From Megamerina dolium (Eukaryota; Arthropoda; Insecta; Diptera; Megamerinidae), in assembly GCA_963854835.1 (NCBI GenBank), contig OY978525.1, positions 113,198,018 to 113,262,017 on the forward strand: 64,000 nucleotides of DNA. The letters are read 5' to 3'. Below, in pieces: positions 23,580-36,899 of the stretch (position 1 is its first letter; each line of letters opens with the position of its first letter). The translations under genes and the position numbers were made by a program. The notes under the pieces were generated by a model. It ran no database searches, was not told where the DNA came from, and was given only the letters and a program-made list of their open reading frames with translations.

Positions 23580-26500
23580 AATTGAATTGCACAAAAAAAT
23601 AATAAAAAATGTATAAAGCGGGCTCACGAAGTATTTTGGTATGTCATATTGTTGTTATAATGTTATAGAATTTTTTAATACACTAGTTTAAAATGTGCTG
23701 TGGTTGGCTACGATATAAAAGAGACTTCGCAGAATACAACTTTGCATGCGGTGTTTTTTTTTTTTTATTTTTTATAAGAGTTCTGTGTTAAAATAGCACA
23801 CATAATTATTGCTATTTTTGATCAACTTGCAATTATTACATATGACTTTATGAGACATTATACATCACCTACTGGTATCATGCCTCTATTACTAAGGGTA
23901 TGGTATGACTACATGCAATAGCAATTTATTATTATTCTTGATTTTGGTTTTTTCTTTTTTGGTGTAATTTTTTTTTTTTTCTTATGATTTTATATCAAAT
24001 TTGACAAATAAGACTTAACCCTTCAGTGTCATATAAAAGTTGAACATGCAGCAAATCTTTAAAGTGGTAGAAGGAACGCATTCAACATTCCAGACCAACC
24101 GAAAATCCCCTAAATATGTCCTATATATTGAGTATATATATGCATGTAATGCCACTAGGGGATATACACATACGCTTGTGAAGTGTAGTACATGTACATG
24201 TGGGACCTTGTGTGCGCACATGCGCATCTCACCTTTGTCTTTGACTGGCTTTGCTTTGATTTTCATATTGAAAAGATCACAAGTTAGTTAAATATGTACA
24301 ATAATATCGGCTCGTAAAATATGACGAATATGTATAAATACGCATATGTGTGTGTGTGTGTATATATATAAATTTCATAGTTCAATAGTTGAACAGTTGC
24401 ATTGTTGCACGTTTCTTTCACGATTTTTTTATTTAGCAGTTGTTTTATCGAAGAAGCTGCAATTCTTGTGATGGCATTGAATTTAGCCTTGCAGCAATTT
24501 GAGTTGCGTGTTGGTGTGCTTGTATGCTTGTGTTGCTTGTGCATTTGATGTTGTTGATGAAAAACTCATTGCGTTTAATAGATTTTCTGTTTGTATGTTT
24601 GGCTTTAGTATGTGCCGCAGCATAAACGCTTTAGAGCTATTTAAAAGCGTAAATGTGTTTATCTATTTTTGTTGTTGTTTTTATTTTCTGGATGGTGGTA
24701 ATCGTTTAACGATGTTTGAGGGCTTCTTGGGTTTAGTTTTTTTTTTTTTTTTCAATAAGAAATAGATGTTTTTTTTTTCTCTTCTTATTGGATGTTTAAC
24801 ACGAATGATTAAGCTTGTCTGTGAAAATTGAGAGAAAGAAAAAAATGAAAAAAATATAAAGAAGACTCATCATTGTGGTTTGTGTTTTGGCCTTGAAGCC
24901 TTTTAGGGATTTCGTTTTTTTTTTGTTCTTCTCTTTTTGTTGTTGTTGTTGTGGGCGTTACTACAAACTGCCTCCAACGTTTTTATTTGGAAATTTCATA
25001 TAAATTTGTATGTGTATCTGTAGAGGGTGTTATTTTGGGTTTTTGAGTTTCGTAATTTCGAATTGGAATTGAACACAGGAACATTATAGTACATTATAGC
25101 TGGTCAGCTGGCAGGTCAATTTTGCAAAGTGATTTGGCCTAACAATGATTCCCCTAAAAAAAATAACGACTTCACTCGCTGTGTAGCATGGATCAACTCG
25201 TCCATGATCGAATGGTCGAATGATCCATGAATGTGTATGTCATTGAATCGTCTTTTGTGATTAGTATGATACTCTACAAAAACACCCTCCATGAGCATTT
25301 CGTTCATTTCGTATTTTTGCTATTTAATATTTGTACATTTTTTACATTGTTGAGGAGCGCTTAGAGTTGCTTTTTTATTGAAACGCTAAATGCACAGGTT
25401 AAATAGATTTCATCGTTTCCATAGTCGATTAAAATTGTGATTGAATATATTAATATTAGGTATTATTTTATTGAATCGTAATATATAGATATTTGCATTT
25501 TATACATCAATAAAGTAAAAATCGATTTCCATATTCGTACACACGCAATCACAGCAGCAGTTGCGTTTGACAGGTTCGAACAGTTTTATATATTAATAAA
25601 AACAAAAATTAAAAAAAAAGAGGTTATATCTATGCAAACCATCTATATACTGATTCAAGTCAAGCGTATTAACAAAAAAAAAAATTTTTTTTTACTAAAA
25701 GCAATAAATGAAAAAATATAAAAACCCAAAAAAAAAAATAAATTTTTTCAGTGATAAAAATCTGGTAATTTCTAAACAAAAACATGATTTTTTAAAGTAA
25801 GTCGGTAGTTGTGATGTTTGTATGTAGCAGTGCTAATTGTTGTTGTTGTCTAAATAGAAAACGTTGCAAAATACGTACATGTGTATAAAATAGCAACAAA
25901 CACACAACAACAACAACAACCACAATATAATAATATAAGCGCTCGTGCTGTCAAACTTTATATGCTGCTTGTTTTATGAATGATCGCATCCATCGACTAG
26001 ACTAAATGGCAAGATATGCATGTGCTCGTACATAGTATAGCTATATGGACAACAACAGCAAAACAACGAAATAAAATAAAAATAAATAATAATAATAGAA
26101 AAAAAGCAAAATCATAATAATAAGAGAAGGGGAAATCTTAACTGCTACGTGTAAATGTTAAACTATTACATTCTTATACTACGTACGCACACACTTGTTA
26201 CTAAAATTTTGGCCAAAAAAGTCAATATAGTCTACGAACAACAACAACAACAACAACAGCTTTAATAATAATAACAGAAAACAAAATAAATTTTATATTA
26301 AAACCTAAAGTATACAAAGAATAACCACAATAGTTAGTGCTAAATAACGGTTGACTTGTGTGTACTTGACTTGTACGCATTACAATACCACATTAGATTA
26401 GACTGATCCTTATTTGTTTAGAAAAAAAATTTTATTTCGAAATTATAAAATTCAAATCAGTTGTATTTCTAAGCAATGAAAGCATATTTAAATATGACTC

Positions 26501-26980
26501 TATGAACTTAACAACTGATATTAGTACAGTATAACAGTTTTCAAATTTTAAGCTATCAAAATAAAAATAATATTTTTCTTAAAAAATATCTACAATTTTG
26601 TACTTTTGAAATGAACAAATAGTTCTCATTTAGATTATTCACACTTTTATTGAGAATATGATTCAATTAGCCAATTTCCAGAAAGCAGATTTTGAACAAA
26701 CCGTTGCGTTTCTGAAAGCAAATCGTATTGAATTGGCCATCGATAATTTTAATCTAAATATAATATCATAAATTATACTAAAAAAAAGTAAAATACAATA
26801 TAAAAGTGTCCACAGCAAAGTGTTTAGTGGGCTATATGATGCCGCATCGTGGTCAAAGTTAAAAAAAAAACTGATAGAGAAATCGAAAAATTACTCCACC
26901 GCTATCAAGAAAGCACCATTGATAAATTTGTATGATCAACTTCGATTAATATTGTCTATAGAATATTTAAACACAGAAAC
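23580..26980. other. Long AT-rich intronic stretch, no gene seen
   Basis: Contains (GT)n at about 24345..24360, (CAA)n near 25905..25921 and 26236..26261, and T-runs near 24738 and 24760. A CTTTG-rich patch at 24230..24260 is discussed in the findings. The Leu/Phe/Cys-rich open frames here have no recognised motif. Confidence 0.55.
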
Positions 26981-26989
26981 ACAGTAGCC

Positions 26990-27760
26990 CTCCATCTGCA
27001 TCCCTTAGAGGTGCTCCACTATAAAATTTATGTTTTTATAAAATTTGTTCCTTCTACTCCTAGAAATTACCTCTAGAGCAAAGAAATGTATGACCAGTCC
27101 CACATTTAGCACCCAATCTTTTTTCGAAACATGCTCAGCCCCTATCTCGTCTTTTCAGGGTGTTTCCCATACAAAATTAACGTTTTCACTATCACCGTTC
27201 ACAGAATGCCCCTAGAGGGATAAAATCTATGACCGACCATCATTCAATTTTCCATTTGAACAACTTCTTCAAACATACTTATCGCATATTTCCTCTCTTT
27301 AAGAGTGTCTCCTTACAAATGTCTCTTAAAAACACTTGAAAATCGATTTATAAGCCCATAGCTGCCCACGAATCGTCTCTAGCGTAGTAAAATCTATAGC
27401 AGATCCACATTATTTATTTCGACTGAATATTTTCTCCAAACATAATTATCCCCTATCTCAACCCTTTAAATTCGCTGTCATATAAAACATACATAAGAAT
27501 TGACAAATAACCTCATAAATGCACAAAAACTGCCTTTAGAGGATTCAAATGCAAGGCTAGCAGTCTTCAACAACTTTACCTTTTATTTTCACTCTTTAAA
27601 GAGGTTTTCATACAAAATTAATACAAAAACTTGTAAATCGATACATGACACATATAGCTGCCTAAGAATTGATCTAAAAGGAATAAAATGTAATACCAAG
27701 CTCTATTAATTTTTCCTGTATAATATTTCTTTGTAGGGGGGTTCCCATACAAAAATTTCA
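26990..27760. repeat. Diverged tandem repeat array, unit about 150-190 bases
   Basis: Recurrent phrases in the same order: CCCATACAAAATTAACGTTTT or variants (27168, 27320, 27480, 27609, 27746), a CTGCCC/TGCCCCTAGAGG-like phrase (27214, 27375, 27530, 27660), and CAAACATACTTATCGCATAT followed by CTCTTTAAGAG-like text (27270, 27437). About five units. No coding potential. It resembles the degenerate sequence at 9150..9650, so this is probably an interspersed family or local satellite. Confidence 0.5.
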
Positions 27761-27769
27761 ATATTTTAA

Positions 27770-29130
27770 TCATCAAAAATAGATTTTTAGTTTTAAGAAT
27801 TATTACACTTATACAAACAATTATTACTTTGTAGTACAGTAGTAGGAACAAGACCAGAGAGAACACTCCATGCGAATAATGGTCAGTCTACATGTCGACA
27901 TCTGCATATAGTTATGTATGTATGTATACAAGTAGCATGCGATGCTTTTGCACTTAAGTGCTGTGTACGTGTGTAAGTGCCTTCTTTTTCTTCTTCTTCT
28001 TCACAAGCTACTTTGAGCTGTTGATGATGAACAACTTTAGAGACAAGATCATAAATCAAAAAATTTTTATATTTTCATCTTCTACATGATCTTCCCTCCT
28101 CTGCTATTCTTCTTCAAGTGTAGTTTTATTTTTATATACATTTATTTTTATTATTTTTTTTATTTTTATGACATTCTGTTTTAGAGTGTTTAGTTTTATA
28201 CGTTTTTTTTTTTTGTGTGTTTCGTTTTATTTTAGTCAAAACCTGCATAAATTACGTATTGACTCTTACACATACATATGTATGTGCGCATGCTCGTGCG
28301 CGTTTAGATTGCAGATTTGATAAAACATAAGATATGAGTCGAATATGTACAAGCTGCTTGTTGCCACTGTTGGCTAGACCGCCGAGGCCGTACATGTGAC
28401 TATGGCTATTGCTCGAGTTATTGTATGTAGTTTGTTGATGTCGCTACTGTGGCATGTTTTAACATTAAATATATAGATATTGTATACTATATATACATAT
28501 GTATATACATATATTGTACTATAGTTGTAGAAACACGCCGTCAAACAACTACTTGTCTTGAGCAAAAAAAAAAAAAAAGCTCTTTAAAAAATTCATATCG
28601 GTATATGAGGCTATCAAAAATGTATGTATGAGTAGAAACAAAAATAAAATAAAATTTTTATTTATATGTAAAATTCATATAAAAAGAATGAAAATGATTA
28701 TGGCGACGAAGACGTCGACGACGACGACGACGACGACGACAACAAGGAAAATGTGTGTTAATGAAAGTGGACACAGCTGCTGTCCCGCATATCAACGTAT
28801 AACGCGTGTAGCAAAATGTGCTTATTTCTTCTTATAATTATTGTGATTGTTATTTCGATTGTTGTTGTTGTTGTTGTTATTATTATTTACACTGCTGCTA
28901 CTGTTATCATTTTGCCATAAAAATATATTATTTTATTGATACTTGAGGGCTTATTTAGCATCTTATGAGTTAGTTATGCATATATACTATCTCTGTACAT
29001 CTTTGCATATTAAATATCGGACTACAGATCACTTCCATTTTATTAAAATTCAATACAAATTTTATTTTTCAATCACATTAATTCTGCTGAAGAAATTTGT
29101 ATATTTAGCTTGATCTTGATGAAAAAATTT
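27770..29130. other. AT-rich intronic stretch with microsatellites, no gene seen
   Basis: Includes CTT tracts near 27983..28002 and palindromic ATACATATGTATATACATAT near 28492. The (GAC)n is listed separately. Confidence 0.55.
28703..28743. repeat. (GAC)n microsatellite
   Basis: GACGAAGACGTCGACG followed by about nine pure ACG/GAC units and an AACAAGG exit. One of the few GC-rich simple repeats in the intron. Confidence 0.9.
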
Positions 29131-29136
29131 GTCTCA

Positions 29137-29456
29137 CACTGCTTGGGGTGATCGTGATTTTTAGCAAACTACTGAGGATCTAGACTTGAGAATCGATAAA
29201 TTCTCTCCCACAATTTAGAATTTTATTTGTTTTACTTCGAGTATTAATTTGTGTTTACACTTGGTTGCCAGTACTGGCTGCATTCTAACTGATCCCCCTG
29301 CTTGGGGTGACTCTGAGTTTTAACAAACTACTGCGGATATAGACATGAGAATCGATAAATTCTCTCCCACAATTTAGAATATTATTCGTTTTTATTCGAT
29401 CACTGGTTCGTGTTTGCAATTGGTTGTCAGTACTGGCTGTATTTTCACAGAGCCTT
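29137..29456. repeat. Tandem duplication, 160-base unit, two copies
   Basis: Both copies begin CTGCTTGGGGTGA (29139 and 29298). They share AACAAACTACTG-like text, GAGAATCGATAAATTCTCTC, CCACAATTTAGAAT, and CCAGTACTGGCTG/TCAGTACTGGCTG near the end. Similarity is high, so this is younger than the other local duplications. No open frame or transposon ends. Confidence 0.88.
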
Positions 29457-29459
29457 CCT

Positions 29460-32400
29460 GGATAACTTTCAAGTACCTTTTAAATTGATTAGACCACGAT
29501 ATCTGATCCATTGGGTAAGAGGACGAATATGAAACAAATAAAAGATATTGGAACAAAAAAAAAGAAAAACAATAGAAATTAAGAAAATTGACAGGAACTT
29601 GCTTAATAAGGAAATATGCTTAACTTAACTACAAATTTTTATCTCAAAAATTGATTTTTTCCATAAAGTTGCCTTTTAGATGTCTTGAAGATTAAAGTAC
29701 GTCTTCAAGATAAAACATTTCTGAATCGCAATACAAAAAGAATCATTATAATCGGATGAGCTTATTTACAAGCAGTTATGCTGTAACAAACGTATGTATC
29801 GAGTTTAGTACCAATCTTTACCACTCAAAGTCGGAGAAATCCTTAAAATTTCGAAATATTGTTTGATTAGGCTCAAAATTATAGCAGAAATTAATTTAAA
29901 ATTTAATACTTTTAAAAAATTAAGTAGCTTTATTTGAAAGCACAGCCAATGCAGAGGTTTTAAAACTGTGCTCAGATGAAAATTTCAGAAAAGTTTAATT
30001 TTGTTTGTATTCTTGGAGGTCTATAAAATTTTAAATTGTACTTTTTTTGGCATATAGCTTTGAGAAACATATTAAATAATGATATTTTCTCAAGAATTCT
30101 TTAAGATTATATATTCTTCCGTTCTTCAGAGTATCAGTTTTGGATTGGCTAGTCGATTGTGAAGCCTTGAGATGTTTTGTAGTAGCCCTTAGACTAGGAG
30201 ACTGATTAGATTTTCTTTAGACTATATTTCAATATAATTCAGTGAATGTGGAGGCAGTTCTGCATCTTGCTCGTAGTCCGAAGCTCTAATTTTTCAGTAC
30301 TATCAATACTGTTATGATAGTACTATCATGATGACATTCACAAAACTGGACTGTACAAAGTAATTACAATTTTTGTTGTCAACTGTCTCATGAAAGCCTG
30401 CAGTTATATTCCATAGAGCTGTCTAAAGTTATTATGATGATACAACTTCTATAGCATTCCTTTTTGATACTCTCTAAATGCTTAAATCCCAAAAAACCTC
30501 TTAAAATTTATACCAAAAGAAGTAATATCTTGTTCGTTTTGGAAAGAAGATATTTTTTGTAACATCCCCTTCTTTAGCAATAATTGTGAATCTTTCTTGA
30601 TTGTGTCTAGCTTTAGCTATGATTAAAATATGGATTACCATAAATTCATTGCCATTTCTACCTGTCAGATATCTATCGTCCACACCCCCTAAGGCTTTGT
30701 AAACTGTATATAAAATTCAAATATATTTTCATAAATGCAACACAGAAAACATATATGTCACACACCATAAATAAACAAAAACAATAGTAGCAAAAAAAAA
30801 ATAGGAAAAAGAGAAAACTCAAAGAAGAACCAACAACCCAAACAAGCAACAATAAGACAATGGATGCACTCTATTGCGAACAAAAAATATGTGTGCATGC
30901 AAAATATTTATAATTGTCTCGTAGTTACCACGAATCAAACACAAGAAAAAATATTAATAATAATAATATTAAAATCATAAATAAAAGCAATATAAACACA
31001 CACACACACGTTTAACATAGCGCCATGAAAAACGTGCATATATGCTATACTATAGAGTCCTCTTTACCTCCTCCAGTCTAACTCACATTGCTATGCATTG
31101 CCAAGTACGAGTTCGCAATTGCGTTCCCAGCAACAACGGAAAATTGCCACGACTTGGCATTGTTGTTAAAACAACAATAATACCGCCTTTTGTTGTTTCT
31201 TTTTTAATACAATAGTATACAAGTATTTTTGTTGTATAAAACAATTTTTTGTTTTTTTCATTTCATTCGACAACTTGGCAGCATTGTTTTGTGAATTTTT
31301 CTCTATTTATATTTATATGCGTGTGTGCGTGTATACTTGTATGTGTACTTGTTCAAAATATAAAGAATTTGTTTTTAACTCAACGCAAAGAAGATGCGGG
31401 GGCATAAAGCATGATAACAATAATAATAATAATAATAATAATATTGCATGCAATGTTTTTGTTTTTTCTTTTTCATTTAAAACTTATTGTTGTTATGGTT
31501 TTTTTGTTTGTTTTTTTTTTTATACAGTTTCGTTTTTTCCTTTGCTTCAACAACTTGAAATTGACGATGCGAAATACCACCAGTAGTACTAATATGAGTA
31601 ACTACTATTATTACTACGATGGCTACAACTTTTCTGAACGCTCATAAAGTTGCGTAATCTGTCAACCATGGCAGTCAAAAGATATATTGTATGTATGTAT
31701 TAAGTATTTATTTTGTATTTTTTTTTTTTTTTCCAACAAGTTATTTGGTGGTTATTTGTAATAGCATATTTACTACTAAGTACAATTTGATATGATATTT
31801 TGTAGAACTAACATGTAACCACAATCAAATTCTCGTTATGCTATGATTACCAACCTCTTGACATCAAGCATGTGAATTGTGAATTTTGTCATACATGCAT
31901 TGAAAAGAGTAGCTTATTATTCGCTTCGATTCGACCATTCATAAACAATGAGTCGCGTTTTTTCAGTAAAAATTATCCAGCAAAGAAATTTCTAGAAATT
32001 GACACCATTTGCTCGCAGAGAGAAGAATATATGAAAAAGTACGAGAACGCAAAACCAGCAAAAACCTCCAAGTTTCAGGAACAGCTGATATTCCACTAAG
32101 TAAATTGCAATTGTTCGTTTGTTTGTTTGTTACATTTTTTTTGCGATTTCTAACTTTCAACAAGTACAAATTTATCCAGTAAAAATTTGCAACTTCCCCT
32201 TACACTGAAATGTCATGTTGCTCTCTCAATTTCCCCTACTTTGCAGGTTTTTGGAGTACGAGAACGCAAAAACTGTGATTAATTGTAATAACTTTTGATA
32301 ACTTGGAGTAGGAGAACACTCCTTATGACTTTTTCAGTCAAAGTGGAAGCAATTTCCTTTCAATATCGAAGGGATTTGTGATATTAAACGACATGTGTGT

Positions 32401-33325
32401 CGCCCACTTCGACTAATGCTACTTCTACTTTTTCGACAGAACCATTATGCCATTAATGTTAAACTTTCGCCGATTTTTTTTTTTTTTTATCATCTGTCCC
32501 AAACAATCACCAGCAATGTTGCAATGTTGCAGAGACCGAAACAAATGATAGTGCATTGATGTAAGATCAGGGCTATTTAGTGGATGCATCAAACCTCATA
32601 GTAAATTTTTACCTAGTCAAGCGGTGTCTGGTGTGATGCTAAAGGAATACAACACTTTTTACTTTTAACAATTCGTTACGTGTATTTTCGAAAATTTGGA
32701 AATTTTACAAAAATAAAATACCCACAAAATACCACCAAGTAACGGACTAACGAAGTAATGAGCTTGGTGTGATGTCACCTATTTAAAATAATCTCAATCA
32801 ATTTAAAGAAATCTAATATCATATTGAAATATTATCAAATTCATTTTCATATTTTGATATTCAAATGGGATAATCTGAAATTAATTCGATATTTTCTGCA
32901 ATACAATTAGAAATTTGTTCAAATATTATTATACTTAAATTATCAGTGACGAACAAGCCTAATAATGTTTATAGGCTGTCAGTTGTGATCAGCTGTTTTT
33001 ACATAATCGACAATTAAATTTAATGCCATTTCTGTGGCGAATATTTTCAATGCATTTCAATGCATTTTTTTTTTGCAATTTTATTTAATGGAAATACAAA
33101 GAACGAAAGGTAGAAGTCTCAATTTGTTAGTCCAAGTGCATAATAGATAAAGATTATTAAAAGTGTTTAAAGATTATTGTAATATTCCGAAGTTTAATAG
33201 ATCTCCTCTTACAATTTTCAGATTCAAAAAGACAAGAAATGAATGCTTATGAAAATATAAATCATTCAAGAATTGTTTGAAGAATTGTTACGAAACTCTT
33301 TGCAGAAAAAATTTCAAGCTTTCAT
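29460..33325. other. Long intronic stretch, no gene identified
   Basis: Mostly AT-rich. It contains (CA)n near 30995..31009, (AAT)n at about 31418..31442, and a T-run near 32468..32488. A short minus-strand frame (30683 down to 30501) and a plus-strand frame (31872..32099) have unremarkable composition but match no family I know. I do not call them genes. Confidence 0.5.
32600..32775. repeat. Possible short repeat related to 40556..40690
   Basis: ACTAACGAAGTAATGAGCT (32747..32765) matches ACTAACGAAGTAACGAGCT in the 40.6-kb element. Both are preceded by AAAATAC-type sequence. The extent is uncertain. Confidence 0.35.
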
Positions 33326-33328
33326 TTT

Positions 33329-34790
33329 TATACCCTGCATAATGCAATATGCATGGTATATTCATTTCGGTCAGATGTTTGTGTCCACTTGAAGGAATCT
33401 CCGGAGATATAGACATGGATATATATTCGTGATCAGCGTCGATTAAATTTTCGATTTAACGATGTCCGTCCGTCCGTCCGTCCGTCCGTCCGTCTGTCTG
33501 TCACCTGGCTGGTTCGCACGATAACTTGAGTAAATATTGAGCTATTTCGATGAAATTTGGCATAAGTAATCTATGATCCAAGGGTACGGAGGGGATTGAT
33601 ATTGGGCATGATCGGTCAATAACCACGCCCACACCAAGCATTCAAAGCGACTAACCTCGAAATTTTCAAAATCTTTAACTTCCTATAACTCACATAATAT
33701 ACCACTTGTGACAACAATATTTTGCACATAGAGTTATATTATACCACTATATAACCTCGCCAAAAGTGGGTGAGCCATGCCTACTTTCTAGCGTAGCTCC
33801 CATACAAAGTGTCTGTACTTCTTTTAAATTGAAACTGCTGTAACTTCTACAATCTTCTGTCTAGAATAACCATAATTGACACTTAGATTAACACGGCAGT
33901 CAGAAATAATATGGCAGAAAATCAATGTGCCACGCCCACTCCTTTTTAGGTCTCCCATACAAAGTTGCGGAAATTAAAAAAAATGTTACCGGTTATAACT
34001 TGCAAACTATTCAGCGTAGAATAACGAGATTTAAGATATGGATTAGTATTGTACGAGCAACTAGGCTCACAGAAAATGGGCGCATCTGGCAGAAAATCAG
34101 TGTGCCACGCCCACTCCTTCATGGGTCTCCCATACAAAGTCGAGTGAATTAAACTAAAATTTTAAGCTCCATAGCTTACAAACCATTTAGCCTAGGACAA
34201 CGAGACTTAGGGTATGGATTAGTATTGTACGAGCAACAAGGCTCACAGAAAATGGGCGCACCACGCCCAGTGTTTATCGTAGCCCCCATACAAATTTTAA
34301 ATTGAAACAGCTGTAACTTAGGCAATCTTATGTTTACAATAACCATAATTGACACTTAAATTATTATCGTAGTCGGAAATAATCTGGCGAAAAATCAGCG
34401 TACCACGCCCACTTCTTATTGGGGCTCCCATACAAAGTTGAGGAAATTAAACAAAAATTTTAACCACCATAGCTTAGAAACTATTCAACGTAGGACACCA
34501 AATTTAAGGTGTGGATTAACATTGAAAAATTAATTGGATTTACTAGAAAGTGGTAAGCCACGCCCACTTTTTATATAGCTCCCATACTAAGCCTCGGAAT
34601 TATCTTAAAATCCTTTTACTTCGTCAAAGTCAACCATATTTCGGGTGTAAATTAGTAGTATATGCAAAAATTGTTTCTCGAAAAATGGAAATAAAAGAAA
34701 AGTTGGATATTCGAGTAAACTTTTTATATATAAATCTACATATGCAGGGTATAGTTTGGTCGGCCCCAGCCGACTGTAAGGAGATTTTTT
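33329..34790 (+). mobile_element. DINE-1-like (Helentron-associated) repeat, copy 1
   Basis: Starts TATACCCTGCATAATGCAAT, has an early (TCCG)n/(TCTG)n tetranucleotide tract at about 33470..33502, and a centre of about seven modules. Each module is marked by CCACGCCCAC and a CTCCCATACAAAG-type phrase, at about 33623, 33775, 33930, 34104, 34261, 34403 and 34558. It ends with ATGCAGGGTATA (the inverse of the head), a perfect hairpin GTCGGC-CCCA-GCCGAC, TGTAAGGAG and a T-run. Subterminal inverted repeats, a GTCY-type microsatellite, CCACGCCCAC boxes and a 3' hairpin in T-rich sequence fit the known architecture of DINE-1/HINE elements in flies. It is non-coding and non-autonomous. Relative to 60388 it lacks one partial module (deletion near 34085). 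Confidence 0.85.
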
Positions 34791-34794
34791 ACAC

Positions 34795-36640
34795 TTGCCT
34801 TCAGCTTCAATATTCAATTAACAAGGTAAGCATAAGCATAATAACGTCAATAATCGTTGCATAGCAATTTTGAAATAACAAGCATTTATGCATAAATTCT
34901 AATTCGTATATATAAAAAAAAAAATGTTAATATGTGAATTGAAGAAATGAGCAACAGGAATCTGAAATGTTAAGATTCCTGTTTCATTTCAAGTCAATTC
35001 ATTAGAAAACAACTATCTAAAAAACTGTCAAAGAAGTTGCTGCGTCATCGGTGATAGGTAACAAGTAGCAAATCATTGTTCGTTTATCTTCTCAGCTTGT
35101 ACTCTCAAGTTCACTATGCATTGCATGACTGTTTATGACTGTTTTTTTGCCACCAAGCATGCCAGATTTGGTATTTGTGGCAAAAACTGCTTGATGCTAC
35201 TACGATTACTACTACTGCTATATACTGTTGCTAATGTTATTGTAACTTCCAGAACACACAATTCCCATTTACCGATCTTTCACTCTTGCCACATGCTACA
35301 TCATGCCACATACTGCATCATCGCTAGCAAATATGGTCATAATATGTTACTCCTGCTTACTACTTACTACTGATGGAGAATTGCGCATTAGATTGTACTA
35401 AGTATGTTGCTGCTTCGTTTACAACGACTACTGTTTGATGTGATTTCTCATGTGCTTTCATATGTACGATAGTACTCGTCTGTACCATCGATGACGATTA
35501 AGCAATCAGTAGTTTTACTAAATGAACTCATAAAAAATAAGATCAATATCTTTATTATTATTTATTTTTTAATAGATATTGCTTATATGATTTCATTTTT
35601 ATTGATATTATTCGATTTTATTGCACTTGTTTGCAATGGTGATCGCAGCAAAGATCACTTGATACACATTTTTGTCACAGTGTTTATAATAAATAATAAA
35701 TACTAGTGTGTACTTACACACACACACGATATATGAAAACTTTGTAATGTGACGACCAAAATTGGTTAGTTGTGATAACATGGATATGTGAATAGTACGT
35801 AGGCAAGCGTTAGCATTAAGTTGGCTTAAAGAAAACATTAAGAAAAGGTGTAACTTTTTTACTTGTTCAACATGCAATTACACACATCTTTTTTTTTTTA
35901 TTTCTATTGTCAATACGTATTATTGCTAATGTTGTGTTAACAAAGCTGAGTGCTGCTAGTGTTGCCACAACTGGTGATCCAACTTGTTGTTGTTGTTTAT
36001 TATTATTATATTATTATTATTATCGATCAGTTGTGGTTGTTTAACGAGAACGAGCATTCAATTGATTGTCGATTGCATTTAATTGCATATTTATTGTTTA
36101 ATAATAATTATTTCCCAGAAGATTGGTGGTAAGGCTCCTCATGCTCCTCAGTATGGTATGTTCAATTTCGCCTCAAGTAACTTGAACCAATTTATATTGT
36201 ACATAGTATAGATAATTAATCAACTATATTGCTATATTACGAATACTAATAACAGTTGCAACTTTTTCTTTCTTCTTCTATTGGGGGTTGGGATGCAAAA
36301 GTCAGCCGGTCGGAATTGTTATGCATGAGTTTAAAGTACACATATCGCCGCTTATAATGATGAGAAGAATATCCCTGACATCTGCGGCTGCTATCTTAGA
36401 AGTCGTTCTAAGCAAGGCCCAACACGTATCATGAGAAGACACCAATTGAGGAAGTGATTGGGAGTTTCCTCTTTGTCCTCGTCCATAGGATAGCAAATTA
36501 CCAGAAATTGGCACTCCCATCCCACCACCTTCAGGTGATTGAATGAGAAAGTGTTGCCTAACAAGAAGCAGACAAGATTCCAAGCGAAAATCTTGCTGCA
36601 TAGAGAGATGATTCGATCCCAGGCATCGTAGTGTCAAAAA
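34795..36640. other. Intronic stretch, no gene seen
   Basis: AT-rich with TTGTTGTTGTTTATTATTATTATATTATT-type microsatellite sequence near 35981..36025. A minus-strand open frame ending at 36302 runs into the SINE at 36655 and looks accidental, although 36302..36600 is less AT-rich than its surroundings and might be part of an unrecognised repeat. Confidence 0.5.
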
Positions 36641-36654
36641 TTGCCAACTCAAAA

Positions 36655-36899
36655 TAAAAAAATATGTGGCATTTATAAGTTCCGAAGGCAGAACCCTTGT
36701 GTCATCACTTTTTCTGAGCTCTGACACAGAGTTATTTTAGAAGATTTTCCATGGCAAATTGTTACTGCCGGAAGAATTGACAATTGCTTGCCGACACGTG
36801 GGTTCCGTTCGAAAGAAAAATCTTTTCGATAGAAAATGTATGCTTCAGCCAGGAATTGAACCCATGACCTATAGATCAGAACACCAACGCACTAACCAG
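36655..36899 (-). mobile_element. SINE, minus strand, with 13-base target duplication
   Basis: Reading the minus strand, it starts inside the tRNA-like head (ACTGGTTAGTGCG), has box B GGGTTCAATTCCTGG, the TTTCTTTCGAACGGAACCC and TGTCGGCAAGCAATTG body, and GGTTCTGCCTTCGGAAC. It then skips the segment with the CTAATACTGTCC phrase and ends AATGCCACATATTTTTTT. TGCCAACTCAAAA flanks both sides (36642..36654 and 36900..36912), an exact 13-base duplication. So it inserted already shortened at its 5' end; the internal deletion may be older or later. Confidence 0.92.

Noticed and set aside
30501..30683. Minus-strand frame (ARHNQERFTIIAKEGDVTKN)
   Set aside because: Reasonable composition but starts at GTG, has no recognised domain and no flanking splice support; not enough to call a gene.
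31872..32099. 75-codon plus-strand frame
   Set aside because: No homology that I recognise; no promoter, splice or neighbouring coding evidence.
33925..34864. Recurrent peptides (for example VSHAHFLYSSHTK, CHAHSFLGLPYKVAEIKK) suggesting a protein family
   Set aside because: They recur in several frames and on both strands only because the DINE-like DNA repeats; no start, codon bias or domain is present.
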